From positions 1 through 64,000 of the forward strand of contig JANYJE010000070.1 of NCBI GenBank assembly GCA_025408405.1: 64,000 nucleotides of DNA. Reading direction: 5' to 3'. Positions 7,954-16,723 of the stretch are shown piece by piece (position 1 is the stretch's first letter; the number at the start of each line of letters is the position of its first letter). Source of the DNA: Nitrosomonadales bacterium (GTDB lineage Bacteria > Pseudomonadota > Gammaproteobacteria > Burkholderiales > Gallionellaceae). Below the pieces are notes generated by a model. That model did not search any database. It saw only the letters and a list, made by a program, of their open reading frames with translations, and was not told the origin of the DNA. Made by a program: the position numbers and the translations under genes.

Positions 7954-9078
7954 ATGAAAATTTTAAGGCGAATACTGGTTGCCTGCTCTTTCATCGGTAG
8001 CATCGGAGTCGCGGCAACGCTGTGGGCGGCGGATGAAAATCTGCCTAATCCAGGCCAACCCAATCAAAATCAGCAAATCCCCAATCAAAATCAACAAATC
8101 CAAAGTCAGCCAGATCAGAACCAGGCGGTGCCAAGTCAGGCGGTGCAAAATCTGCCCAGTCTGAATGAGGGCGCTGTTAAATCCACCACAGCTCAGGACC
8201 GGCTCAAGAGAGACGCGGTCTGCACGCGCTGCCACGATGAGTCAGAATCAACGCCTATCCTTTCGATCTACCAAACCAAGCATGGCGTCAAGGGTGACAC
8301 ACGCACGCCGTCTTGCCAGACCTGCCACGGCGACAGCGCAAAGCACCTGAACGGTGACCCGAATGTGAAGGGCCGCGCAGCGCCTGACGTGGTGTTCAAG
8401 AAGGGGACTTATGAAGTATCCGATGCGAAAGTGCGTGCCGGTCAGTGCTTGACCTGCCACAAGGGAAGCAATCGTACCCACTGGAGCGGTAGCCAGCACG
8501 AGAACAACGACATGGCCTGCAACGATTGCCATCAGAACCATCAGCCGGCCGACAAGGTGCTGAACAAGAAAACCCAGGCCGAGGTCTGCTATACCTGCCA
8601 CAAGGAGCAGCGCGCCGACAGCCACAAGATGTCGACGCACCCGCTCGATGCCGGGAAGATTGCCTGTTCCGATTGCCACAACCCGCACGGTTCGCCCGGT
8701 CCCAAGTTGCTGAAGAAGAACACCGTGGTGGAAACCTGCTACACCTGCCATGCGGAGAAGCGCGGTCCCTACCTGTTTGAGCATCAGCCGGTCACTGAAG
8801 ACTGCATGAATTGCCATACGCCGCACGGTAGCAACACTACACCACTGCTCAAATCGCGTCCGCCTTTCATGTGCCAGGAATGCCATGACGGAACCCACGC
8901 CAGCGGGACTCCGGTAGGTACTAATGCTGCGGGCTACCAAGGTGGGCTAGCCACATTGAATACAGCTGGAACAGCGCCGCTATATCCAAGCAAGAATAAC
9001 GTGGGCAATGCCTGCATGAATTGCCACAGACAGGTTCATGGCTCGAACAGTCCCGCTGGAGGTTACCTGCAGCGCTAA
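7954..9078 (+). CDS. mtoA: MtoA, decahaem c-type cytochrome (MtrA/PioA family)
   Basis: The 374-residue protein has a signal peptide (cleavage near residue 25) and exactly ten CXXCH haem motifs, from CTRCH near residue 90 to a final CMNCH near residue 354. Decahaem cytochromes of the MtrA/PioA/MtoA family sit inside an MtrB-type outer-membrane barrel and carry electrons across it; in Fe(II) oxidisers the flow is inward. Unusually, residues about 31-68, between signal peptide and first haem, are a Gln/Asn/Pro-rich low-complexity linker with repeated PNQNQQI-like units. ATG 7954 has GGGGGG upstream. The barrel gene follows. Confidence 0.93.
   Translation: MKILRRILVACSFIGSIGVAATLWAADENLPNPGQPNQNQQIPNQNQQIQSQPDQNQAVPSQAVQNLPSLNEGAVKSTTAQDRLKRDAVCTRCHDESESTPILSIYQTKHGVKGDTRTPSCQTCHGDSAKHLNGDPNVKGRAAPDVVFKKGTYEVSDAKVRAGQCLTCHKGSNRTHWSGSQHENNDMACNDCHQNHQPADKVLNKKTQAEVCYTCHKEQRADSHKMSTHPLDAGKIACSDCHNPHGSPGPKLLKKNTVVETCYTCHAEKRGPYLFEHQPVTEDCMNCHTPHGSNTTPLLKSRPPFMCQECHDGTHASGTPVGTNAAGYQGGLATLNTAGTAPLYPSKNNVGNACMNCHRQVHGSNSPAGGYLQR
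8047..8163 (+). repeat. Degenerate in-frame repeats coding the Q/N/P-rich linker of MtoA
   Basis: Within mtoA this stretch is built of short imperfect repeats of the type AATCAAAATCARCAAATCC, giving PNQNQQI, PNQNQQI and then looser NQ/VPSQAV units. The base composition is A-rich compared with the rest of the gene. The repetition suggests growth by slippage. Confidence 0.7.
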
Positions 9079-9100
9079 TTTCAGAAAATGGGAGACTATG

Positions 9101-11557
9101 ATGAAAACTCGTAACGGAAAAATGCAACTGAGCGTGTTGGCATTTGCTGTGCAAGGCGCGCTGCTGGCGATGTATGCCACCCCTGTGCGCGCGGATGACG
9201 CAGAAGCCGCAGCTTTGATGACCCCGAGCAATTACATCCAGTTTGGTGCGGTGAATACCTCAAGCAGTTCCGCCAAGTTTGGCGAATACAACGGCCTGAA
9301 CAAGATGGGTGCCGATCCGGTTATCAACTTCAACATACGCGGTGGTGATGCTTATGGCGATGGCGACGGAACGAAGCGCTGGGCTTTCACGGGCAGCGAT
9401 GTCGGCCTGAGCTCACGCGCGCTGGGGGCCTCGGTGAGCAATCAGGGGCAATGGAGCTTAGGTGTCGGCTACGATGAATTGAGCCACAACGTCTCGGATA
9501 CCTACCAAACCCCATATCTTGGCAGCATGGGCGGCAGTAGCTTCACCATGCCTGCCGGTTTTGGTACGGTCAGTACGGCTGCAGCTGGAACGGCTCCGAC
9601 GGGTACGGATGCACTGACTGCGGCGCAAAAAGCGGCTTTTCACACGATGGATATATCCAGTATCAGGAAGAATGGTTCTATCAGTGCAGGTGTCAACCTG
9701 AATGCGCAATGGGATGTCAAATTCGACTTCAACCATCTGGAACAGTCGGGTGCAAAGCTGATGGCGTTCGGGTCGATGGCTAATCTGGGAGCCGCCCCAA
9801 CTGTACTTGGCGAGGTGGTTTCGGTTCTGCCGAACCCTACCAACTACACGACCGATACGATCAATCTGGCGCTGAACTGGGTAGGGGAAAAGGCACACAT
9901 GAGTACCTCGTATTTTGGTTCCTTTTTCCGGGACAATTATAACGGCGTTAATTTCCAAACCTTCGGTGCCAGTGCAGCCCCTGCAGGTGTAAGCATGATG
10001 CAAACCATGAGCACCGCGCCCAACAATGACTTTCATCAGTTGAACCTGAAGGGCGGGTATGATTTCTCTTCCAAGACGAAATTGATCGGCGGCTTCTCGT
10101 ATGGTTTGAATACGCAGAATGATAGCTACGCGGTAGACTCGATCTCGATGGCTGGTGCTCTTCCGCAAGGCTCGCTGGGTGGAATGGTGCGCAATACCCA
10201 TGTTGATTTGAGGCTGATAGATCAGACTACCAAGGATCTGGCGCTGTCTGCAGGCGTTAAAGTTGACGAACGCTTTAACCAGACCGCGTCGAATTTCTAT
10301 TACTTCAATGCGCTGGACGGAGCAAACCTTTCCCCTCCCAATCCAACGTCTGATCATCGTGCATATTTTCCGAACACGCCGTACAGCAACAGGAAAACCC
10401 AGGCAGAACTGGCAGGCGACTACCGTCTCACCAAGGATCAGCACGTGCGGCTTGCTTACAATCGTGAGAATATCAAGCGCTGGTGCGACCAGTATGCAGT
10501 AGGCGGTCTGGGAACGGTAACTACTGCTCTTTCTGCAACTGCTGTTGCTACAACTGCGATTAGTTCTTTTCCTGCAGGTACCGATTGCGTTGTTGCTCCT
10601 GGCAGTCAGGATGACAAGCTTAGCGCGACTTACAAGCTCAGGGCCAGCGAGGATCTGAACCTGAACATGGGATACTCCTATAGCAAGCGCGTGACAACTT
10701 CTGACCCATACGCGATCACGGCACGGCTGGGAACCAATGGAAATGCCAATCCAGCCCCTACTACCGGCCTCACCATGGGGCTGAACGGCGGTGATTACGT
10801 GGGCTTCTATCCGGCTTTCGATGCCTCTCGCACGGAACAGACGGTTAAAGCGGGCGCCAACTGGCAGGCCAGTGAAAAAATGTCTCTGGAAATGGTGGGA
10901 AGATACACCGGAATCAATTTCGGCGACTCTACCTACGGTGTGCAGCAAGGCAACTCGTGGAGCGTGAATCTGGATGCCAACTACAGCTACAGCGAGAATG
11001 CTTCTGTTTTCATGTATCTGACCCAGCAGCACAGAGAGCGGGATTTGACAGATCTGCAAAGGTCTCCATATCTGGCAGCAGCTGCCCCTACAGCTACAGC
11101 AATTGGCATACCATCGGGCGCCACCTGGACCGACAAGCTTAAAGATAATCAGACGACCCTGGGTATAGGAGCCAAGCAGAGAGGATTGATGGGATCCAGG
11201 CTTGAGCTTGCCGAAGACTTGACCTACTCCCTGGGCCAGACTGACTACGGCACATTGCTCAACTATGCGACAACCACGACGGGCGGTTTGACTTGCAGCG
11301 ATCCCCATATCTTGTCATGCGGTGATCTGCCCACCATCAGGAACCAGATGATGCAGTTCAAGCTCACCGGAAAATACCAGATCGACAAGAATGCCCTGGT
11401 CGGTATGGGTTACATGTTCCAGCAGTTGGAGAGCAGCGACTATTATTACAATGGCCTGCAGACCGGTTACACAGCGAACTCGATGATGCCGACGAATCAG
11501 CAGTCTGGCAGCTACATTGTGCACGTGGTCGCAGTAAGTTACTCTCACAACTTCTAG
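9101..11557 (+). CDS. mtoB: MtoB, MtrB/PioB-family outer-membrane beta-barrel
   Basis: An 818-residue outer-membrane protein with a signal peptide (LSVLAFAVQGALLAMYATPVRA) and a long body of alternating, aromatic-rich strands ending in VAVSYSHNF, the terminal phenylalanine expected for barrel assembly. MtrB/PioB-type barrels sheath the decahaem MtrA-type cytochrome and expose it at the cell surface. Two adjacent ATGs (9098 and 9101) are possible; 9101 gives the better distance from GGGAG at 9090-9094. No N-terminal CXXC pair, present in Shewanella MtrB, is seen. It begins 22 bases after mtoA. Confidence 0.92.
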   Translation: MKTRNGKMQLSVLAFAVQGALLAMYATPVRADDAEAAALMTPSNYIQFGAVNTSSSSAKFGEYNGLNKMGADPVINFNIRGGDAYGDGDGTKRWAFTGSDVGLSSRALGASVSNQGQWSLGVGYDELSHNVSDTYQTPYLGSMGGSSFTMPAGFGTVSTAAAGTAPTGTDALTAAQKAAFHTMDISSIRKNGSISAGVNLNAQWDVKFDFNHLEQSGAKLMAFGSMANLGAAPTVLGEVVSVLPNPTNYTTDTINLALNWVGEKAHMSTSYFGSFFRDNYNGVNFQTFGASAAPAGVSMMQTMSTAPNNDFHQLNLKGGYDFSSKTKLIGGFSYGLNTQNDSYAVDSISMAGALPQGSLGGMVRNTHVDLRLIDQTTKDLALSAGVKVDERFNQTASNFYYFNALDGANLSPPNPTSDHRAYFPNTPYSNRKTQAELAGDYRLTKDQHVRLAYNRENIKRWCDQYAVGGLGTVTTALSATAVATTAISSFPAGTDCVVAPGSQDDKLSATYKLRASEDLNLNMGYSYSKRVTTSDPYAITARLGTNGNANPAPTTGLTMGLNGGDYVGFYPAFDASRTEQTVKAGANWQASEKMSLEMVGRYTGINFGDSTYGVQQGNSWSVNLDANYSYSENASVFMYLTQQHRERDLTDLQRSPYLAAAAPTATAIGIPSGATWTDKLKDNQTTLGIGAKQRGLMGSRLELAEDLTYSLGQTDYGTLLNYATTTTGGLTCSDPHILSCGDLPTIRNQMMQFKLTGKYQIDKNALVGMGYMFQQLESSDYYYNGLQTGYTANSMMPTNQQSGSYIVHVVAVSYSHNF

Positions 11558-11584
11558 TAAGTTCTTTATGGAATGAGCGGGCAA

Positions 11585-11614
11585 ACGGGACACGGCATCA
11601 GGTGCCCCGTTTTT
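11585..11614 (+). terminator. Terminator or attenuator between mtoB and cymA
   Basis: Arms 11585-11593 and 11602-11610 (ACGGGACAC / GTGCCCCGT, one A-C mismatch) enclose an 8-base loop and are followed by TTTT. It lies inside the mto cluster, so it probably reduces rather than ends transcription into cymA. Confidence 0.65.
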
Positions 11615-11664
11615 CTTGAGCAATATGGAATATCGCAAGAAATTTTTTCAGAGTGGAGAAAGCA

Positions 11665-12258
11665 ATGGATAACAAAGCGGGCTTTATAAAACGTACCTGG
11701 ACTATTCTGAAGCAGCCCAGCGCCAAATATTCTTTGATCGGCATTGCCACGGTCTCCTTTTTTGCCGGCATTATTTTCTGGGGCGGCTTCAATACCGGGA
11801 TGGAGGCGACCAATCAACTCGAGTTCTGCATAGGCTGCCATGAAATGCGTGACAACGTGTTCAAGGAGTACAAGGAGACCATCCATTATTCCAATCGCAC
11901 CGGGGTGCGCGCCATCTGTTCGGACTGTCATGTACCCAAAGACTGGGTGCACAAGTTGTGGCGCAAGATTCAGGCCAGCGGTGAAGTTTATGGAAAGCTT
12001 ACTGGCTACGTTGATACGCCGGAAAAATTCAATGCCCATCGCATGGAAATGGCGACTAACGAATGGAATCGCATGAAGGGTTCCGACTCGCGTGAATGCC
12101 GTAACTGTCACAGTTTTGACGCGATGAGCGGTGACATACAAAAACAGACTATCTACCAGAGACACATGAAAGCGAAAGCAGAAGGACAGACCTGTATCGA
12201 TTGCCACAAGGGTATCGCCCACAAGCTGCCCAAGGAATACAGAGATCCGGATGAATGA
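11665..12258 (+). CDS. cymA: CymA/NapC/NirT-type tetrahaem cytochrome c
   Basis: A 197-residue membrane-anchored cytochrome. One N-terminal helix (SLIGIATVSFFAGIIFWGGF) anchors it in the inner membrane. Four haem motifs follow: CIGCH, CSDCH, CRNCH and CIDCH. NapC/NirT-family proteins exchange electrons between the quinone pool and periplasmic carriers; in the Mto pathway the homologue is proposed to pass Fe(II) electrons into the quinones. ATG 11665 has GGAG six bases upstream. It is the last gene of the cluster, followed by a strong terminator. Confidence 0.9.
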   Translation: MDNKAGFIKRTWTILKQPSAKYSLIGIATVSFFAGIIFWGGFNTGMEATNQLEFCIGCHEMRDNVFKEYKETIHYSNRTGVRAICSDCHVPKDWVHKLWRKIQASGEVYGKLTGYVDTPEKFNAHRMEMATNEWNRMKGSDSRECRNCHSFDAMSGDIQKQTIYQRHMKAKAEGQTCIDCHKGIAHKLPKEYRDPDE

Positions 12259-12301
12259 TCTGAACAAACAACAGGAGTTTTAACGTTCCTCCAGCAAAAG
12301 C

Positions 12302-12336
12302 ATCCCCTCGACTGTAATTCGGTAGAGGGGATTTTT
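12302..12336 (+). terminator. Rho-independent terminator after cymA
   Basis: A perfect stem ATCCCCTC / GAGGGGAT (12302-12309 and 12325-12332) with a 15-base loop runs directly into T's up to 12336. It ends the mto transcript and touches the stop codon of the convergent ATPase gene. Confidence 0.85.
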
Positions 12337-14152
12337 ACATCTGGCTGGCTGGCGGCGCCACCTTCACGACTTCTTCCAGCGTCGTCATTCCAGCTGCAAC
12401 TTTCATGGCGCCGGAAATGCGCAATGGCCGCATGCCTTCGCGTGCTGCCAGTTCGCGGATGGGGGCAGTGTCAGTGGCGGGGGTGACCAGCTTGCGTAAC
12501 TCGGGAGTCATCAGCAGTATTTCGTAAATGCCGATGCGCCCCATATAGCCTGTCATGCGGCATTCCAGGCAGCCCACCGGTTGATGAATTTGCTCCGGGC
12601 GTTTGGCTTTCCACGGCGACACCAGGCTGTCCCACTGTTCCTTCTCATCTTCCTGCAGAGGCACCGGTTTTTTGCAGCGCGGGCACAGCGTGCGCACCAG
12701 TCGCTGCCCCATTACCCCTAGCAGGGTTGCATTGAGCATGTAAGACGGAACGCCCAGGTCGAGCAGGCGCGTGATAGCCGCAGGAGCATCATTAGTGTGC
12801 AGCGTGGACAGCACCAGGTGCCCGGTAAGTGCTGCCTGGATCGCCATGTCGGCAGTTTCCAGGTCGCGTATCTCGCCTATCATGATGATGTCCGGATCCT
12901 GCCGCATCAGTGCGCGCACCCCGTCGGCAAAGCCTAATTCGATGGCATGCTGCACCTGCATTTGGTTGAACGCGGGTTCGACCATTTCGATCGGATCTTC
13001 GATGGTGCAGACATTCACCTCGGATGTGGCCAGGTGCTTGAGCGTCGAATACAGCGTTGTGGTTTTGCCCGAGCCGGTTGGCCCGGTAACAAGGATGATG
13101 CCATTGGGCTGTGAAGTCATCTGCTGCCAGCGTGCCAGATCTTCGTCGGAAAAACCGAGTTCGGAAAAGTCGCGCACCAGCACCTCGGGGTCGAAGACAC
13201 GCATCACCAGTTTCTCGCCAAATGCGGTTGGTAACGTCGACAGGCGTAATTCGATTTCCTGCCCCTCGGCCGTGCGCGTCTTGATGCGGCCATCCTGGGG
13301 GCGGCGCTTCTCCACCAAGTCCATGCGGCCCAGCACCTTGATGCGGCTGGTCATGGCGGCCATTACCGACATGGGAACCTGATATACCTGGTGCAGCACG
13401 CCGTCGATGCGGAAGCGCACGATTCCCAGTTCACGCCTGGGCTCGATGTGGATATCCGAGGCGCGTTGGTCAAAGGCGTATTGCCACAGCCAGTCCACAA
13501 TATGCACGATGTTCTGATCGTTGGCATCGAACTGGCGATTGCTCTTGCCCATTTCTACTAACTGCTCAAACGAGGCCTGCCCGGAGATGCCAGCACGATC
13601 AACCTTGGTTGCACTCTTCACCGAGCGTGCAAGGTTGTAGAACTCGACCAGAAAGCGGCTGATGTCGGGCGGGGTGGCCATCACCCGGCGGATTTCCTTG
13701 CGCAGTATGGGCTGCAGCACACTCTCCCATTCGCGCAGGAAGGGCTCGGCGGTGGCGATCACGACTTCGCGCTGGGTTACCTGCACCGGCAAAATGCCGA
13801 AGCGAGCAGCATAGTCGCTGGACATGATGTCGGTGACGGCGGAGAAATCAATTTTCAGCGGGTCGATGTGCAAATACTCTAGGCCAACCTGCCCCGCCAG
13901 CCACTCAGTCAGTGCTTCGAGCGTGAGCAGCTTGTGTGGGGATCGTTGGGACTTCCAGTTCTGCTCACTGACGGTTACCAGCGGGTGCGTGTCATGTCGC
14001 AGGCTGCGCTTGGCTGCGATCAGGGCATCGGCTTCTGCTCTGCCTACCATACTGTCGTTCACCAGCATGTCGAGCAGCTCGAGCAGCGTCAGCTTGTGCT
14101 CGCGTCTTTCCTCTTGCTTCTGGGCCACTTGTTTCTTGATTTCCTGTTTCAT
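12335..14152 (-). CDS. GspE/PilB-family secretion or pilus ATPase
   Basis: The 605-residue protein is a hexameric ATPase of the type II secretion/type IV pilus assembly family. The N-terminal half carries a GspE/MshE-like N domain. The C-terminal half has Walker A (GPTGSGKTTT, near residue 355), Asp box, Walker B (DIIMIGEIRDLETADMA), His box (LSTLHTNDA) and the metal-binding four-cysteine module (CPRCKK ... CLECRM). The first 45 residues are a charged helical extension. No pilus or secretion genes lie beside it, so its partner machine is elsewhere. The start has a good AAGGG. Confidence 0.88.
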   Translation of the reverse strand: MKQEIKKQVAQKQEERREHKLTLLELLDMLVNDSMVGRAEADALIAAKRSLRHDTHPLVTVSEQNWKSQRSPHKLLTLEALTEWLAGQVGLEYLHIDPLKIDFSAVTDIMSSDYAARFGILPVQVTQREVVIATAEPFLREWESVLQPILRKEIRRVMATPPDISRFLVEFYNLARSVKSATKVDRAGISGQASFEQLVEMGKSNRQFDANDQNIVHIVDWLWQYAFDQRASDIHIEPRRELGIVRFRIDGVLHQVYQVPMSVMAAMTSRIKVLGRMDLVEKRRPQDGRIKTRTAEGQEIELRLSTLPTAFGEKLVMRVFDPEVLVRDFSELGFSDEDLARWQQMTSQPNGIILVTGPTGSGKTTTLYSTLKHLATSEVNVCTIEDPIEMVEPAFNQMQVQHAIELGFADGVRALMRQDPDIIMIGEIRDLETADMAIQAALTGHLVLSTLHTNDAPAAITRLLDLGVPSYMLNATLLGVMGQRLVRTLCPRCKKPVPLQEDEKEQWDSLVSPWKAKRPEQIHQPVGCLECRMTGYMGRIGIYEILLMTPELRKLVTPATDTAPIRELAAREGMRPLRISGAMKVAAGMTTLEEVVKVAPPASQM

Positions 14153-14223
14153 GGTTTTACCCTTGCGCTCATGGCTAAACTATACTGGCATTGTAGCCAT
14201 AACTCGGAGCTGTGTATCGCGCT

Positions 14224-15825
14224 ATGCATGACACTCCACAAACCGATGGTGATATCCAGCGCAGGCTGATCGCCGCCTTGCGCGACGCACGCTGCTACCC
14301 GCATGCGGCCAGCAGCGTGCGGCTTGTTGAGACGCATATTTCCTGGGTGCTGCTGGCCGGGCGCTACGCCTACAAAATAAAAAAATCGGTCAACCTGGGC
14401 TTTCTTGATTTCACCACACTTTCGGCGCGTCGCTTCTTTTGTGAAGAAGAGATACGTCTCAACCGGCGTCTGGCGCCGCAGATCTATCTCGATGTCATTG
14501 CTATCGGCGGCAAGCCGGATGCACCCGTGCTGGGGGCCGAGCCGGCACTGGAATATGCCGTCAGGATGCGACGTTTTACGGTGTCACGGCAGATGGACAG
14601 GTTGCTTGCGCGCGACCGGGTGTTGCCCAGGCACATGGATATACTGGCCGGCACTATTGCCCACTTTCATGGCGGGTTGCCTGCAGCGGGGGCGGCGAGC
14701 CCATACGGTACGGCCGCAGCCATCCGTGCAGCGGCCATGGAAAATTTCAGACACCTGCTGGCATTGCTTGGTGATTCGTCCGATCAGGCCAGCGTAGCTG
14801 CTTTGCAACAGGCGAGCGAAGCCGAGTTCGCGATCTGTGAGCCGCACTTTGTAGCACGGCATGCGCAAGGCTATGTGCGTGAATGCCACGGTGATCTGCA
14901 TCTGGGCAATATCGTGCTGCTTGGCCAGCAGCCAGTTCCTTTCGATGGAATCGAGTTCAATCCCGCCTTGCGCTGGATAGATGTCATCAGCGAGATCGCG
15001 TTTACCGTGATGGATCTGCAGCAGTACCAGCGCCATGACCTTGCCAGCCGATTCTTGAACACATGGTTGCAGGAGAGTGGTGACTACAGCGGTGTTGCTG
15101 TGCTGCATTTCTATATTGCCTACCGTGCTGCGGTACGCGCCAAAGTCAGCGCCATCCGCGCGGCACAGGCCGGCCTGGGCAAACGCGATCAGGCAGCTGC
15201 GCTGGCAAGCTGCCGCAGCTATCTGCAGCTTTCCGCGCAAAGTCTGGCTTGCGGCAGGCCTGTGCTGATCATTACCCACGGCTTGCCGGGCTCGGGCAAG
15301 ACCACCTTTGCACAGGCTGCGCTGGAACGGCTGGGCGCCATACGCATACGTTCAGATGTCGAGCGCAAGCGTTTGCATGACCTGTCTCCACTGGCTGCAA
15401 GCCTCGCGCAGTCTGGGTCTGGGCTGTATGGTACGGATGCAACACAGCGCACCTACACACGCCTGCTCGATCTGGCGCGTAGCCTGCTGGCTGCGGGATA
15501 TCCCGTAATCGTGGATGCGGCTTTTCTTAAACAGACTGAGCGCGCACAATTCCGGAAACTTGCCCGGGAGCTGGCTGTGCCCTTTGTTATCGCTTCCATG
15601 CAAGCCAGCGACAGCATCCTGAGTGCGCGCATTACCCGGCGCCTGCAGGCGGGTAATGATGCCTCCGAGGCAGATCTTGCCGTGCTGCAGCTGCTGCAGG
15701 AAAAACAGAAGTTGTTGTCGCCGGAGGAACGCCGCAGTACAGTGGTGTTTGTAAATGAGGGGGCAGGGTTTACGGAATCTGCGTGGGGAACTCTGGATCA
15801 ATTAATGCGCATACCCGCTGCTTGA
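14224..15825 (+). CDS. Aminoglycoside-phosphotransferase-like domain fused to a P-loop kinase
   Basis: A 533-residue two-domain protein. Residues 1-340 match the APH-like family (COG2187): a kinase-like N-lobe (LLAGRYAYKIKKSVNLGFLDF) and the catalytic loop ECHGDLHLGNIVL with the metal site PFDGIEFNPALRWIDVISEIAF. Residues about 345-533 are a P-loop kinase/ATPase (COG0645) with Walker A GLPGSGKTT near residue 354. The natural substrate of this fusion is unknown; resistance is unlikely. ATG 14224 is preferred over GTG 14212, which sits too near the GGAG box. It starts 71 bases from the divergent GspE-like gene and ends 14 bases before the NYN gene, probably one operon. Confidence 0.82.
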   Translation: MHDTPQTDGDIQRRLIAALRDARCYPHAASSVRLVETHISWVLLAGRYAYKIKKSVNLGFLDFTTLSARRFFCEEEIRLNRRLAPQIYLDVIAIGGKPDAPVLGAEPALEYAVRMRRFTVSRQMDRLLARDRVLPRHMDILAGTIAHFHGGLPAAGAASPYGTAAAIRAAAMENFRHLLALLGDSSDQASVAALQQASEAEFAICEPHFVARHAQGYVRECHGDLHLGNIVLLGQQPVPFDGIEFNPALRWIDVISEIAFTVMDLQQYQRHDLASRFLNTWLQESGDYSGVAVLHFYIAYRAAVRAKVSAIRAAQAGLGKRDQAAALASCRSYLQLSAQSLACGRPVLIITHGLPGSGKTTFAQAALERLGAIRIRSDVERKRLHDLSPLAASLAQSGSGLYGTDATQRTYTRLLDLARSLLAAGYPVIVDAAFLKQTERAQFRKLARELAVPFVIASMQASDSILSARITRRLQAGNDASEADLAVLQLLQEKQKLLSPEERRSTVVFVNEGAGFTESAWGTLDQLMRIPAA

Positions 15826-15839
15826 AAAAGGAGAAATAA

Positions 15840-16652
15840 ATGGCCGGACAAAGCGAGATCAGCAACATGGCGCTATTCTGCGACTTCGAGAACGTGGCGC
15901 TTGGCGTGCGCGACGCCAAATATGCACAGTTTGATATCCGCAAGGTGCTGGAACGCTTGCTGCTCAAGGGCAGCATCGTGGTGAAGAAGGCTTATTGCGA
16001 CTGGGACAGGTACAAGGAGTTCAAGGCCACCATGCACGAAGCGGCCTTCGAGCTGATCGAGATCCCGCATGTGCGCCAGTCCGGCAAGAATTCGGCCGAC
16101 ATCCGTCTGGTGGTGGATGCGCTGGATCTCTGCTACACCAAGGAGCACGTGGACACCTTCGTAATTATCAGCGGCGATTCGGATTTTTCCCCGCTGGTTT
16201 CCAAGCTGCGCGAAAACAACAAGTATGTGATAGGAATAGGTGTCAAGGACTCGACCTCAGACCTGCTCAGTGCCAACTGTGACGAGTTTATTTTTTACGA
16301 CGACCTGGTGCGCGAGCAGGAAGCAAAACAGAAACGCAAAGCCAAAAAGGCGCCGGTGAAAGATGTTGCGGACAAGAAAATAGCGGCCAGCAGCAGCGAT
16401 GACAACAAGCGCCAGGAAGCACTCGATTTTATCGTGGAGACTGTCGAAGCACTGATTGCCGAGCGTGGCACGGATGAAAAAATATGGGGCTCGCTGGTCA
16501 AGACCACCATGCAGCGGCGCAGGCCGGGCTTCACCGAGTCTTCCTACGGCTATCGTTCCTTCAAGGATCTGGTTGAAGATGCGCAGAAGCACAAACTGCT
16601 GGCTGTGGTGCGCGACGACAAATCGAGCCAGTACACCATACGTTTGCCTTAG
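15840..16652 (+). CDS. NYN-domain ribonuclease-like protein with C-terminal LOTUS/OST-HTH domain
   Basis: The 270-residue protein begins with a NYN (PIN-like) domain: ALFCDFENV supplies the first acidic residues, [15 protein letters not shown] and [15 protein letters not shown] the others of the metal-binding site expected to cut RNA. A Lys/Ala-rich linker ([13 protein letters not shown]) leads to a C-terminal winged-helix OST-HTH/LOTUS domain (about residues 185-270: [30 protein letters not shown]), a known RNA-binding module. Bacterial NYN-LOTUS proteins are widespread but mostly uncharacterised. AAGGAG precedes ATG 15840. Confidence 0.85.
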   Translation: MAGQSEISNMALFCDFENVALGVRDAKYAQFDIRKVLERLLLKGSIVVKKAYCDWDRYKEFKATMHEAAFELIEIPHVRQSGKNSADIRLVVDALDLCYTKEHVDTFVIISGDSDFSPLVSKLRENNKYVIGIGVKDSTSDLLSANCDEFIFYDDLVREQEAKQKRKAKKAPVKDVADKKIAASSSDDNKRQEALDFIVETVEALIAERGTDEKIWGSLVKTTMQRRRPGFTESSYGYRSFKDLVEDAQKHKLLAVVRDDKSSQYTIRLP

Positions 16653-16723
16653 GCAGCGTATTTCCCCTTTTTGTCATTTTGAGGAGTAATATTTTTATTT
16701 CTCACTTACCCAAGGAGATTGTC

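Noticed and set aside
9458-11308. 616-codon minus-strand frame opposite mtoB
   Set aside because: Shadow frame; mtoB has signal peptide, barrel strands and terminal Phe.
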